The notes beneath the pieces were generated by a model, which saw nothing but the letters and a program-made list of their open reading frames with translations, was not told the DNA's origin and did no database searches. Positions 15,180-23,287 of a stretch of 39,989 nt of DNA are shown here, in pieces (position 1 is the stretch's first letter; every line of letters begins with the position of its first letter). The stretch is from positions 1 to 39,989 of the forward strand of contig NZ_JAAXPG010000045.1 of the NCBI RefSeq assembly GCF_012396365.1, written 5' to 3'. This DNA comes from Nocardiopsis alborubida (GTDB taxonomy: Bacteria > Actinomycetota > Actinomycetes > Streptosporangiales > Streptosporangiaceae). The translations under genes were made by a program, and so were the position numbers.

Positions 15180-15540
15180 GCCCAGGGTCCCGCGCGGTCG
15201 CGGCAGGCCTCCGCGAGGCGGTTGCCGGTTCCGGGTGCTCCGGGAAGGCGGACCGGCCACGAGAGTTCCGACGCGTCCCCGTTTCCTGCTCCTCGCGCGG
15301 GTTCGTGTGGCTTCGTTCGGATACCGGCGCTCCGCCGGTGCGCCATGATGGGTGCGGCGCGCGGCCCCGCGCACGCACGCGCGGGGCGGACGGCGGTCAC
15401 CGCCTCGGGAGCACCCGGGCGGGCCGCGGTCCCGCACGCGGAGGACGCACGCACGTCAGCCGGACGGGTCCCGGCCTGTCGTCCGTGGTCCCGCGCACAC
15501 AGGGGCGGACGCGCGCCGGACGACGGAGAGGGGCGGCAGG
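15180..15540. other. Intergenic region, 361 bp
   Basis: No gene is supported here. In-frame ATG and GTG codons upstream of the SanA-like gene exist, but they encode Arg/Pro-rich sequence without family similarity. A small hairpin ACCGGCGC-TCC-GCCGGTGC-like structure lies near 15322-15342. Terminator strength after the DUF1707 gene is unclear. Confidence 0.5.
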
Positions 15541-16146
15541 GTGGGCTTGTGGATCGCGGCGGTCGGAGCGGGCGCGTGCGCCCTGGCACTGGCCCCCTAC
15601 GCCTGGACCTTCCTGGGCAGCGCCGGGCGCCGTGGTGAGGTCGACACCGTCCCGCACCGGCCCGTGGCCGTGGTCCTGGGGGCCGCCGCCTGGGAGGACG
15701 GCCCTTCGCCGCTGCTGGCCCGCCGCCTGGACCTGGCCGTGCGCCTGCACGAGAACGGCCGGGTCGAGCGGATCATCGTCTCCGGCGACAACCGCGAGGT
15801 GTCGCGCCGCGAGACCGACACCATGACCGCGTACCTGGTCGCACGGGGCGTGCCCGCCGACCGGATCGACGCCGACCGCCACGGCTACCGCACCTGGGAC
15901 ACCTGCGTGCGGGTGCGCGACCTGTTCGGCGTGCGCGAGGCGACCATGGTCACCCAGTCCTTCCACCTGCCCCGCACGGTCGCCCTCGCCCGCGCCGCGG
16001 GGATCGACGCCGTCGGGGTGGGCGACTCCAGCATGGGCGCTCGCCGCCGCTCCACCGTGATCGGCTACGCCCGCGAGGTCGCCGCCGCGGTGAAGGCCCT
16101 GCGCGACGCCGTGCTGCGCCCGGCGCCCGCCCGGAGCGAGCTCTAG
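15541..16146 (+). CDS. SanA/YdcF-type (DUF218) membrane-anchored protein
   Basis: The product (201 aa) has an N-terminal membrane segment (about 2-24) and a DUF218 domain. It shows PVAVVLGAAAWEDGPSPLLARRLDLA (41-66), VERIIVSGDN (75-84), ETDTMTAYLVARGVPADRI (91-109), YRTWDTCVRVRDLFGVREATMVTQSFHLPRTVALARAAGIDAVGV. These match SanA, which is linked to envelope permeability and vancomycin sensitivity in enterobacteria. GTG at 15541 is preferred because GGAGAGG lies upstream and the signal-anchor begins there. A second, more diverged copy lies in the opposite orientation at 17964-18899. Biochemical activity of the family is not settled. Confidence 0.85.
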   Translation: MGLWIAAVGAGACALALAPYAWTFLGSAGRRGEVDTVPHRPVAVVLGAAAWEDGPSPLLARRLDLAVRLHENGRVERIIVSGDNREVSRRETDTMTAYLVARGVPADRIDADRHGYRTWDTCVRVRDLFGVREATMVTQSFHLPRTVALARAAGIDAVGVGDSSMGARRRSTVIGYAREVAAAVKALRDAVLRPAPARSEL

Positions 16147-16183
16147 CGGCCCCGCCCGGACCTCTAGCGGCCCCCGCCCGGAC
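16141..16183. repeat. Tandem 21/22-bp duplication across the stop codon
   Basis: The unit 16141-16161 (CTCTAGCGGCCCCGCCCGGAC, TAG being the SanA-like gene stop) is repeated at 16162-16183 with one extra C. It is a recent small tandem duplication that duplicates the stop codon and does not alter the protein. Confidence 0.85.
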
Positions 16184-16215
16184 TGGGCCCTGGCGGATCC
16201 TGCCCGGCCCCGCCC

Positions 16216-16378
16216 CGTCGCACCGCTCCGGTCGTCCACAGGCGCGAACCGCCTCTGGTGCCGCCACGCGGCGCGGGCCTAGCGTGGTAACAGGGGGTCC
16301 CCGGGCTCCTCCGCTTCGTGCTGCCCGCCCCCGGCCTCGGGCTTCGGGGCCGTCGCACCGTCCCGGTCGTCCACAGGC
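16216..16378 (+). repeat. 28-bp direct repeat in a promoter region
   Basis: The sequence at 16216-16243 recurs at 16351-16378 with 26 of 28 bases identical; the shared core includes CGTCGCACCG and GGTCGTCCACAGGC. The second copy ends 26 bp upstream of the -10-like GATAAT at 16405. Either a promoter duplication or a pair of regulator sites would explain it. Confidence 0.8.
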
Positions 16379-16404
16379 TGATTCGCGCGCACCGGCTCAG
16401 GCGG

Positions 16405-16410
16405 GATAAT
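16405..16410 (+). promoter_or_regulatory. Candidate -10 element, leaderless transcript
   Basis: GATAAT lies 7 nt before the ATG at 16418 with no Shine-Dalgarno sequence. TTCGCG at 16382-16387 is a weak -35 at 17-bp spacing. Confidence 0.45.
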
Positions 16411-16417
16411 CAGCACC

Positions 16418-17851
16418 ATGAACGCGACCACCGACCCACACGACGGCGCGGAGAACGTGGACTGGGCAGCCCTGGCCCCCGAGGGCGGCGCCCGCATCCC
16501 CGAGCTCCTCGGCCAGCTCGCCGGGAGCGACAGCGCGCTCTCCGAACTCCACGACATCATCCACTTCCCCGCGCCCGGACACCTCGCCGCGCCCAAGGCG
16601 GTCGACTTCCTGGTCGACCTCGCCTGCGCCGAGTCCACCCCGGCCACCGACCGCTGGCGTCCCCTGAGCCTCCTCCTGGAGTTGGTGGCCGGGCACGCCG
16701 AGGACCGCTTCCCCGAGGCCCGCGACCTGGACCAGTGGCGCGACGAGGTGGCATGGGCCGCCTCCAACGACCCCGAGAAGGTCCGCCAGCAGTACCGGGA
16801 CTGGGCGGAGGAGGCCCCGGACGAGCAGCACCACCACCGCATGCGCAACCGGCTCGCCGTGATGGAGCAGCCCGACGGCGCCGCGCTCCTCCAGGCCGAG
16901 CTGGACACCTACGAGGCCGTCCGCGCCCGTGTTCCCGACCTGGTCGCGCTGCTCAGCGGCGGCGCCAACCGCGGCGGCATGGACCGCGCGGGGGAGTGGG
17001 TGAGCTACCTGCTGGCCTTCCTGCCCGACGACGCCGAGCGCATCACCACCGAGATCACCGGCGCCTCCCAGGTCCTGCTCGCCAAGGACCTGCGCCCGGC
17101 CCCGCAGGCGCCCACGAGCCTGCGCGACGTGATGAACGTGCTGGACAGCGGTGGCGACCCGCTCCCCGCGGAACTGTTCGCCCTCGGCCTGTTGGCCAGC
17201 CCGGCCGACATCGACGTCTCCGTCGGTCTCACCCACCAGATGGCGGGCGGGAACCTGTACAACTCCTTCGCCGCCTCGGTGGCGATGCTGCTCATCCACG
17301 GCGAGAACACCCCGCGCGAGGCGCTGCGCCGCGTCGGCCGCGGCGGCGGCACCTCCATGGGCTACCAGGGCCTGTTCAACGAGTCCTGGCCGCACTGCGG
17401 CGGGCACTCCCCGCAGGTCCTGGGCTTCCTGGCGCTGGGCCGCGCGGGCGACCGCGCCCGCCGCCTGCGCCTGGACATCCTCCCCGGCCTGATCAAGGAC
17501 GAGGAGGACTCGCGCGCCCTTGTGACGGGCGTCGGCCTGGAACTGGTGCTCGGCCCCCGCAGCAAGGGCCACACCGCCGAGGAGCACGCCGAGGCCGACT
17601 ACGACGAGGAGACCCTCAAGGTCCTCTGGACGATCGCCGAACTGCCCGCCTCCGCCTGGGAGGACGAGGAGTTCACGCGGACCCTGAGCGCCTGGGCGCT
17701 GCCGGACAACGCCGAGGACTTCTGCGCGCTCGTGGGTGTGGAGCCCGAGCCCGAACCGGAGCCGGAGCGGACCGCGGCCCCGCAGCCGCAGCAGCCCGCC
17801 GCTCCCCAGTCCGGCGGACTGCTCGGACGCCTCTTCGGCGGCGGGCGGTAG
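16418..17851 (+). CDS. Hypothetical helical-repeat protein, 477 aa
   Basis: I do not recognise a named family. The product is largely alpha-helical and acidic. Repeated pairs such as LGQLAGSDSALSELHDIIHFPAPGH and VDFLVDLACAESTPATDRWRPLSLLLELVAGH in residues about 28-95, and again at 215-300, look like a HEAT/ARM-type solenoid. Near the C-terminus is a PEPEPEPE stretch (about 443-452), a Pro/Gln-rich linker, and a final amphipathic GGLLGRLFGGGR that might bind a membrane or partner. No signal peptide or catalytic motif is seen. It is flanked by two SanA-like genes in opposite orientations. The ATG lies 8 nt after GATAAT and seems leaderless. Confidence 0.75.
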   Translation: MNATTDPHDGAENVDWAALAPEGGARIPELLGQLAGSDSALSELHDIIHFPAPGHLAAPKAVDFLVDLACAESTPATDRWRPLSLLLELVAGHAEDRFPEARDLDQWRDEVAWAASNDPEKVRQQYRDWAEEAPDEQHHHRMRNRLAVMEQPDGAALLQAELDTYEAVRARVPDLVALLSGGANRGGMDRAGEWVSYLLAFLPDDAERITTEITGASQVLLAKDLRPAPQAPTSLRDVMNVLDSGGDPLPAELFALGLLASPADIDVSVGLTHQMAGGNLYNSFAASVAMLLIHGENTPREALRRVGRGGGTSMGYQGLFNESWPHCGGHSPQVLGFLALGRAGDRARRLRLDILPGLIKDEEDSRALVTGVGLELVLGPRSKGHTAEEHAEADYDEETLKVLWTIAELPASAWEDEEFTRTLSAWALPDNAEDFCALVGVEPEPEPEPERTAAPQPQQPAAPQSGGLLGRLFGGGR

Positions 17852-17921
17852 GGCGCGTCCGGTCCACCGGTGCGGCGGGGCTCCCCGCGCCGGCGGACCG
17901 GCTGGTCGCGACCGGCCGCCG

Positions 17922-17956
17922 CGGACCCGGGGCCGCCCCGTGCGGTCCCGGGTCCG
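17922..17956. terminator. Hairpin between convergent genes
   Basis: CGGACCCGGG (17922-17931) pairs with CCCGGGTCCG (17947-17956). It lies between the hypothetical gene (+) and the second SanA-like gene (-), 8 bp from the latter's stop. Confidence 0.65.
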
Positions 17957-17963
17957 GGCGGAC

Positions 17964-18899
17964 TCAGCTGTCCGCCGAACCCTGTTCGCGCTCCAGTGCC
18001 AGGGCCTCGTCCACACCGCTCTCGTAGTCGCCCAGGAACATCGGGTCGGGCCGCAGCACCACCGAGCCCAGCGCCGCCACCGCCGCCGGGACCTCCCGGA
18101 ACCACCCGTACACGGTGGCGAAGGTGCGTTCCTCCATGCTGGAGTCGGCCACGCCCACCGCGTCGATGCCCGCCGAACGGCACAGCCTCACGGCACGGGG
18201 CAGGTGGAAGTCCTGGGTGACGACGGTGGCCTCCCGCACCCCGAACACCTCGTGGGCCCGCACGCACGAGTCCCAGGTGGAGAACCCGGCGTAGTCGCCG
18301 ACGACGTGCTCTCCGGGAACCCCGGCGTCCACCAGGTACGCGCGCATCGTGTCGGTCTCGTTGTAGTGCTCGACGCTGTTGTCGCCGGTCACCAGTACGA
18401 CGTCGACCTTCCCGGCGAAGTAGAGGTCGGCGGCGGCGTCCAGGCGTCGGGCCAGCAGCAGGCTGGGCCGCCCGTCGGGACGCACACCGGCGCCCAGCAC
18501 CAGCGCCACCGGGCGTTCCGGCACGGACGCGGCGGTGTGGCGGTGGTCGGAGGTGGAGGAGAGCACCCACACGAACGGCACGCAGCCCGCCACCATCGCG
18601 AACACGGCGAGCACGGCGAGGCGCCCCGCCCATGTCCGGCGTCCGCGGCGGCCTCCGGACCCCTCGGGCCCTCCGGAAGCGTCGGCGGCCTTGGTGCTAT
18701 CGACGGCTCCGGTGCCACCCGCGGTCTCGGAACGGCCGGAAACCCCGGCGGTCCCGGCGGCGCCGCTGGTCCCGCCGCCGGGACCAGCGGTAGCGCCGCC
18801 TCCGGCGCCGTCGGAACCGGAGGGGTGCCGGTCGCGGAGGACGCCGGTGTCGTCGTCGGACGGGGGGCTCTGGGGTGTGGCGGGATCTGGGATCGTCAC
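17964..18899 (-). CDS. SanA/YdcF-type (DUF218) protein with low-complexity N-terminus
   Basis: The product (311 aa from GTG at 18899) has a Gly/Ser/Thr/Ala-rich, probably cytoplasmic N-terminal stretch (about 1-88), one membrane segment (93-113) and a DUF218 domain. The domain shows VALVLGAGVRPDGRPSLLLARRLDAA, VLVTGDNSVEHYNETDTMRAYLVDAGVPGEHV, and GVREATVVTQDFHLPRAVRLCRSAGIDAVGV. It is a paralog of 15541-16146 and shares nearly all its motifs. An in-frame ATG at 18995 would overlap the divergent DUF885 gene's start and promoter, so the GTG at 18899 is favoured. No good ribosome site marks it, so the start is uncertain. A role in envelope barrier function is inferred from SanA. Confidence 0.8.
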   Translation of the reverse strand: MTIPDPATPQSPPSDDDTGVLRDRHPSGSDGAGGGATAGPGGGTSGAAGTAGVSGRSETAGGTGAVDSTKAADASGGPEGSGGRRGRRTWAGRLAVLAVFAMVAGCVPFVWVLSSTSDHRHTAASVPERPVALVLGAGVRPDGRPSLLLARRLDAAADLYFAGKVDVVLVTGDNSVEHYNETDTMRAYLVDAGVPGEHVVGDYAGFSTWDSCVRAHEVFGVREATVVTQDFHLPRAVRLCRSAGIDAVGVADSSMEERTFATVYGWFREVPAAVAALGSVVLRPDPMFLGDYESGVDEALALEREQGSADS

Positions 18900-18967
18900 G
18901 CTTGGGAAGACGCCCGGCCCCGCCCCGGAGTTCCGGTACGGCGCGGCGGATCCGCCCGTGCCGGGGT

Positions 18968-18973
18968 TAGAGT
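18968..18973 (+). promoter_or_regulatory. Candidate -10 element, leaderless transcript
   Basis: TAGAGT lies 6 nt before the ATG at 18980 with no Shine-Dalgarno sequence, suggesting a leaderless mRNA for the DUF885 gene. Confidence 0.5.
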
Positions 18974-18979
18974 CACCGC

Positions 18980-20548
18980 ATGTCCTTCCAGTCACAGCAC
19001 GACGACCTGCCCGCGCGGCTCCGGCGCCTGGCCGACCTCAGACCGGGGAACATGCGTGAGGGATCCGGCATGCACGAGTACGACGGCAAGGTCGCCGACC
19101 TGTCGCCCGAAGGGGTCCGGGCCGCCCTGTCCGGCCTCGGCGGCGAACCCCTCGACGACCCCCACGACGAGGCCCACCTGGCCGCCTTCGAGAACGCCCT
19201 GCGCTACGAGCTGGGCGAACTCCAGCTGCACCGCGCCAACCCCCTGTACCACGTCAACGAGCTCGACCTGTCGGGCTACGACCGCGCGTACGCGCCCCGG
19301 GCCGAGCGCGACGCCGCCCGCACCGCCCACCTGGCCGAGTGGCCGCGCGTGGTCGACAACGCGGTCGCGGCACTGGACCGCCTGCCCGCTCCCCTCGCCG
19401 AGTCCCTTCTCGGCGCCGTCCGGGGGGTGGCCGACGGACTCCCCGAGGACCTGCCCGCCGACGTGCGCGACGCGGCCCTCGCCGCGCACGCGCGTCTGCT
19501 CGCCCACGTCGAGAAGGCGGCGCTGGAGGGGCCCCGCAGCGCAGGGCTCGGCGCCGAGCCGCTCGCCCGCCTCATGGGCAGCGGCGAGGCCGTCGAGGTC
19601 GACCTCGCGGACCTGGCCGCCCGCGCCGACGCCGAACGCGACCGCCTCCGCGCGCGCCTGGCCGAGTCCGCCGGGCGCCTCGCACCCGGTCGCGACACCA
19701 TGGAGTTCGTCCGCGAGCTCACCCGCCAGCACCCCGACACCGACGGCGTCCTGGACGCCGCCCGCCGCTGGACGGAACTGGCCGTGGCGTTCACCGCCGA
19801 ACGCGGCCTGGCGCCCCACAACGACGGCGAGTGCCGAGTGGACGTCTCCCCGCCCTCCCAGCGCTGGGCCACCGCGATGATGGCGTGGTCGGGCCCGTGG
19901 GAGGCCGACACGCCCTCCTTCTACTTCATCACCCCGCCCGACGCCTCCTGGACCGCGGAGGAGGCCGACGAGTGGCTGGAGATGTTCAGCCACACCACCC
20001 TGCCCGCCGTGAGCGTGCACGAGGTGGCGCCCGGACACTTCTCCCACGGCCGCGCCCTGCGCCGGGCGCCCGGGCCGGTGCGCCGCGCCCTGCACTCGAT
20101 GACCTTCGCCGAGGGGTGGGCGCACTACGTGGAGGAGCTGTGCGTGGACGAGGGCTTCGGAGCCTACGCCGCCGAACGCCTGGGTGACCCCGCCTGGACC
20201 GCCGACCACTTCGAGACCGGTGTGTGGGTGGAGGCGCTCATCCGCGTCACCCGCCTGTCCGTGGCGATCGGCATGCACAGCGGGACCATGACCGTGGAGG
20301 AGGCGGCCGCCCGCTTCGCCGAGGACACGCCGCTCCAGGGGCCCGCGGCCCTGGCCGAGGCGCGTCGCGCCACCTTCGACCCCACCTACGGCCGCTACAC
20401 CTGGGGCAAGCTGGAGATCCTGCGGCTGAGGGAGCGTGCGCGCGAGCGCTGGGGCGACGGGTTCACCCTGGAGCGCTTCCACCGGGCCCTGCTGGATCTG
20501 GGATCCCCGCCGATCGGTCTGATCGGCACCGCCCTCGAACGCGGCTGA
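18980..20548 (+). CDS. DUF885 family putative metallopeptidase
   Basis: The product (522 aa) matches DUF885 in length and motifs. HEVAPGH (H347, E348, H353) is the HExxxGH zinc-type motif. EGWAHYVEEL (E378-L387) supplies the probable third ligand or catalytic acid, followed by MHSGTMTVEEAAARF. The N-terminal 300 residues are helical. No signal peptide is present, so it is probably cytoplasmic. Family members are assumed to be carboxypeptidase-like, but substrates are mostly unknown. It is divergent from the second SanA-like gene and convergent with murQ. The C-terminus ERFHRALLDLGSPPIGLIGTALERG is typical of the family. Confidence 0.87.
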   Translation: MSFQSQHDDLPARLRRLADLRPGNMREGSGMHEYDGKVADLSPEGVRAALSGLGGEPLDDPHDEAHLAAFENALRYELGELQLHRANPLYHVNELDLSGYDRAYAPRAERDAARTAHLAEWPRVVDNAVAALDRLPAPLAESLLGAVRGVADGLPEDLPADVRDAALAAHARLLAHVEKAALEGPRSAGLGAEPLARLMGSGEAVEVDLADLAARADAERDRLRARLAESAGRLAPGRDTMEFVRELTRQHPDTDGVLDAARRWTELAVAFTAERGLAPHNDGECRVDVSPPSQRWATAMMAWSGPWEADTPSFYFITPPDASWTAEEADEWLEMFSHTTLPAVSVHEVAPGHFSHGRALRRAPGPVRRALHSMTFAEGWAHYVEELCVDEGFGAYAAERLGDPAWTADHFETGVWVEALIRVTRLSVAIGMHSGTMTVEEAAARFAEDTPLQGPAALAEARRATFDPTYGRYTWGKLEILRLRERARERWGDGFTLERFHRALLDLGSPPIGLIGTALERG

Positions 20549-20693
20549 GCCGGGGGCCGTCCACAGCCGCGGACAGGGGCTGGCGGGGCGGTCGGCGGCG
20601 CGGGACACTCGGATACGGGGGGACCAAACCCCTCCCACGGCGGCGCGGGACGCCCCCGGAACCGAGCCTACGCCGCCCGCCCCACCCCGTGCC

Positions 20694-20800
20694 AGAGGGA
20701 CCTCCGGCCTGTGGAAGATCCGCTCGGGCGAAAGACCTGTCTGGGCGGAAGACCCGCTCGGGTGGAGAACCCGAGCGGGCCCGAACCCGCTCGGGCCGAG
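20694..20800. repeat. Repeat block 1: leader plus five degenerate 16-18-nt units
   Basis: A leader beginning AGAGGGACCTCCGGCC and continuing TGTGGAAGA is followed by units with core CCGCTCGGGCGAAA, spaced 16-18 nt: examples are GATCCGCTCGGGCGAAA, GACCTGTCTGGGCGGAA and GACCCGCTCGGGTGGAGA. Most units contain a CCCG-NN-CGGG mini-palindrome. Unit sequences are too short, irregular and spacer-free for a CRISPR array. Confidence 0.7.
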
Positions 20801-20881
20801 CCTCCGGTGCACGGGCAGCGCAAAGCGGGAGGGGCCGGGGACCCCCGTATCCAACGTAGACCGGGCGGTACGGGCACCACC

Positions 20882-20970
20882 AGAGGGACCTCTGACCTGT
20901 GGAAAACCCGCGTGGGCCCAAACTCACTCGGGCGGAAGCCCCGTACGGGCGAAAGCCCCGCACGGGACCC
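20882..20970. repeat. Repeat block 2: same leader plus four degenerate units
   Basis: The leader AGAGGGACCTCTGACC, continuing TGTGGAAAA, matches block 1 with few changes. It is followed by units such as ACTCACTCGGGCGGAA, GCCCCGTACGGGCGAAA and GCCCCGCACGGG. The block ends 15 bp before the murQ stop codon. Confidence 0.7.
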
Positions 20971-20985
20971 CGTCCACCCCGCCGC

Positions 20986-22023
20986 CTACTCCGGGGCGAC
21001 CGGACCCGGCAGGCCCAGTCCGGCCAGCGCGGGGCGGACCCGGCCCCGCGCCGTGCCCAGGGCCCGGGCCGCCGCGGCCGCGTCCACGTCGGCCAGCAGC
21101 GACACCAGCGCGACACGGGTGTCGCCCTCCGCCGCGTTCAGCGCCTCCGCGCACACCCGCTCGTCCAGCCCGGTGGCCTGCGTCAGGATGGTCACCACGC
21201 GGCCGCGCAGCTTGCCGTTGGTGGCGTCCACCCCCACCATCAGGTTCGAGTAGGTCCGCCCCATCCGCACCATCACCGCGGTGGAGAACGCGTTCAGCGC
21301 CAGCTTCTGCGCCGTGCCCGCCTTCATCCGGGTGGACCCGGCGATCACCTCCGCGCCGGTGGCCATGCCCACGTGCACGTCCACGTCGCGTGCCAGCGGC
21401 GCCTGCGGATTCGCGCTGATCAGCACCGTCGCGGCCGAGCGCTCCCGGGCCGCCTCCAGAGCCCCGCCCACGTACGGGGTGCGCCCGCTGGCGGCCAGGC
21501 CCACGGCCAGTGACCCCGGGGCGATCCCGGCGGCGTCGGCCCGGCCCGACTCCCAGTCGTCCTCGATCCCCTCCACGGCCCGCGCCAGGGCCTCCTCGCC
21601 GCCCGCGTGGTGGGCCACCACCCACGCGGCTGGCACGCCGTAGGTCGGCGGCAGTTCGGCGGCGTCCTGGGCGGCGATCCGACCCGAGGTGCCCGCGCCG
21701 AAGTAGTGGATGGCCGCCCCGCTCTCCAGGGCGGCCACCCCCAGCTCCACGGCCCGCGCCAGTTCCGGCAGGACCGCGCCCACCGCGCCGGGGACCGTGA
21801 CGTCCTCGGCGTTGATCTGTCGCAGCACGTCCAGCGCCGGGAGCAGGTCGATGTCGTGGGTACCGGAGTTGCGGGCCTCCGTGGGCGCGCGCACGATCAC
21901 GGCCGCCCCGCCCCCGGTCCCCCCGGAGGGCAGCGGGACGCCGGCCTCCCGAGGGGCGTCCCCGCCTTCCGGCCGGGTTCCGCGCCCGTCGTCGTGCACA
22001 GCGCTCTCCTGTTCGGTCCGCAC
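20986..22023 (-). CDS. murQ: N-acetylmuramic acid 6-phosphate etherase
   Basis: MurQ cleaves the lactyl ether of MurNAc-6-phosphate to GlcNAc-6-phosphate during peptidoglycan recycling. The product (345 aa) contains TEARNSGTHDIDLLPALDVLRQINAED (48-74), the SIS-domain motif FGAGTSGRIAAQDAAELPPTYG (with E123 at the expected catalytic-acid position), AVEGIEDD (149-156), and the signature GSTRMKAGTAQKLALNAFST. The C-terminal domain (ALVSLLADVDAAAAARAL) is typical. GTG at 22023 has AAAGGA upstream and gives an N-terminal extension of about 45 residues over the family norm. It lies 79 bp after rpiR, probably in one operon. No murP-type PTS gene is adjacent, so the substrate likely arrives by another route. 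Confidence 0.93.
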   Translation of the reverse strand: MRTEQESAVHDDGRGTRPEGGDAPREAGVPLPSGGTGGGAAVIVRAPTEARNSGTHDIDLLPALDVLRQINAEDVTVPGAVGAVLPELARAVELGVAALESGAAIHYFGAGTSGRIAAQDAAELPPTYGVPAAWVVAHHAGGEEALARAVEGIEDDWESGRADAAGIAPGSLAVGLAASGRTPYVGGALEAARERSAATVLISANPQAPLARDVDVHVGMATGAEVIAGSTRMKAGTAQKLALNAFSTAVMVRMGRTYSNLMVGVDATNGKLRGRVVTILTQATGLDERVCAEALNAAEGDTRVALVSLLADVDAAAAARALGTARGRVRPALAGLGLPGPVAPE

Positions 22024-22102
22024 CGGTGCCGTTCCTTTCCCTCGGTCGATCGTTCCGTCCCGCCGCCGGTCGGAGCCGGGCGGCGGCACGGGACGCCTGC
22101 GG

Positions 22103-23089
22103 TCAGCCGTCGTTCTCGTCCGTGCTCCTGCCGCCGGGGGCCTCGCCCCTGCGGCGCCTGCGGTCGTCGTTGATCCGCAGCCCCCGCACCGCCTCGAAGG
22201 TCGTCTCCAGCGCGGTGCGGCTGTCGGTGTAGCGGCTCTGCGCCAGACCCACGAACAGGCAGTCCACCACGGTCAGCTGCGCGAGCCTGCTCGCGGTGGC
22301 CCCCGACCGGAACGTGGTCTCGCGGGCCGCCGTGGTCAGCACGTGGTCGGCGAACCCGATCGGTGAGCGGGGGAAGTTGGTGACGGCCACGGTACGGGCC
22401 CCGCGCCGCCCCGCCTCCGTCAGCGCCTGCACCGTGTCTGTGGTCGCCCCGGTGTGGGAGATGCCGATCGCCACGTCGCGCTCGTCCAGCAGCGCCGCGC
22501 TGGTGAGCATCACGTGCGCGTCCGACCACGCGAACGACGTGAGTCCGATCCGGTGCAGCTTCTGCTGGAGGTCGGCGCCGACGAACGCGCTCGCGCCCAC
22601 TCCGTACACGTCGATGCGCCGCGCGCCCGCCATCGTGTCGATGACCGTGCGCAGTACCTCCACGTCCAGGGCGGCGCCGGTCTCCTCCACCGCGCGCGCG
22701 TCGGTGTAGGCGATCTTCTGGACCACCGTGACGAGAGTGTCGTCGGGGTTGATGTCGCTGGACAGCTCCGGAGCCGCCCCGCGGGCGCCCCGCGCCTGAC
22801 CGGCCTCGGTGGCCAGGGCCAGACGCAGCTCCCGGTAACCGCTGAAGTCGATGGTGCGGCAGAACCGGATCACGGTGGCCTCGGACGTGGCGCAGTCCTT
22901 GGCGAGCTGGGTGATGGAGGAGGCGGCGGCCCGCTCGGGGTCGTCGACGACGTGCTGCGCGACCCGCCGCTCCGCGGGCGCGAGGGAGGGCAGGAGCGAC
23001 CTGATGCGCAGGACCGTCGTGGGAACGGGCGGCGCGGAGACGTGTCCGGTCTCCGCCCGGCCGCCCGCAGGCTTCGGGATTTCCGCCAT
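22103..23089 (-). CDS. RpiR/MurR-family transcriptional regulator
   Basis: The product (328 aa) has an RpiR-type HTH (about 19-97: LRIRSLLPSLAPAERRVAQHVVDDPERAAASSITQLAKDCATSEATVIRFCRTIDFSGYRELRLAL) and a SIS sugar-phosphate-binding domain (about 140-275: RRIDVYGVGASAFVGADLQQKLHRIG, ISHTGATTDTV). It is upstream of murQ and in the same direction, so it very likely senses MurNAc-6-P or GlcNAc-6-P and controls this operon. The C-terminal tail is Arg-rich, then acidic. The ATG at 23089 has no Shine-Dalgarno; promoter spacing suggests a leaderless mRNA. Confidence 0.9.
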   Translation of the reverse strand: MAEIPKPAGGRAETGHVSAPPVPTTVLRIRSLLPSLAPAERRVAQHVVDDPERAAASSITQLAKDCATSEATVIRFCRTIDFSGYRELRLALATEAGQARGARGAAPELSSDINPDDTLVTVVQKIAYTDARAVEETGAALDVEVLRTVIDTMAGARRIDVYGVGASAFVGADLQQKLHRIGLTSFAWSDAHVMLTSAALLDERDVAIGISHTGATTDTVQALTEAGRRGARTVAVTNFPRSPIGFADHVLTTAARETTFRSGATASRLAQLTVVDCLFVGLAQSRYTDSRTALETTFEAVRGLRINDDRRRRRGEAPGGRSTDENDG

Positions 23090-23093
23090 GGAG

Positions 23094-23125
23094 GAAAGTT
23101 TCTTTCGGTCGTGGTGAAGAGTCAA
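23094..23125 (-). promoter_or_regulatory. Promoter and overlapping palindrome of the rpiR-murQ operon
   Basis: On the minus strand, TTGACT (23125-23120) is followed after 17 bp by GAAACT (23102-23097), placing the transcription start near the ATG at 23089. The palindrome GAAAG-TTT-CTTTC (23094-23106) overlaps the -10 element. GAAA/TTTC half-sites are typical of RpiR-family operators, so autorepression by steric block is inferred. Confidence 0.6.
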
Positions 23126-23287
23126 CGAGGAGAGGGGAAAAAGCGGGAGAATCCAGGATTCCAAGGGACGGCCCCAGCGGCAAGTGCGGGGTGCGTGATT
23201 GCGATATCCCAGCTCAGGCGGCACCCTGGAGCCAGGGGCGCCGAGGTTCACCCGCTCGCACGCGCGCTCCGCAAGGGGGATGGTGCT

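Larger units (their letters stand above)
20549..20985. other. Convergent intergenic region with repeat blocks
   Basis: These 437 bp separate the ends of the DUF885 gene and murQ. No gene is supported. Two related blocks of degenerate short repeats occupy 20694-20800 and 20882-20970. Upstream of them, 20549-20690 is GC-rich with short inverted repeats but no clear terminator. Confidence 0.7.

Noticed and set aside
18900..18995. Upstream ATG (18995) for the second SanA-like gene
   Set aside because: It would overlap the start and -10 element of the divergent DUF885 gene and adds low-complexity sequence only.
20694..20970. Possible CRISPR array
   Set aside because: Units are 16-18 nt, irregular and lack unique spacers of about 30 nt, and there are no cas genes.
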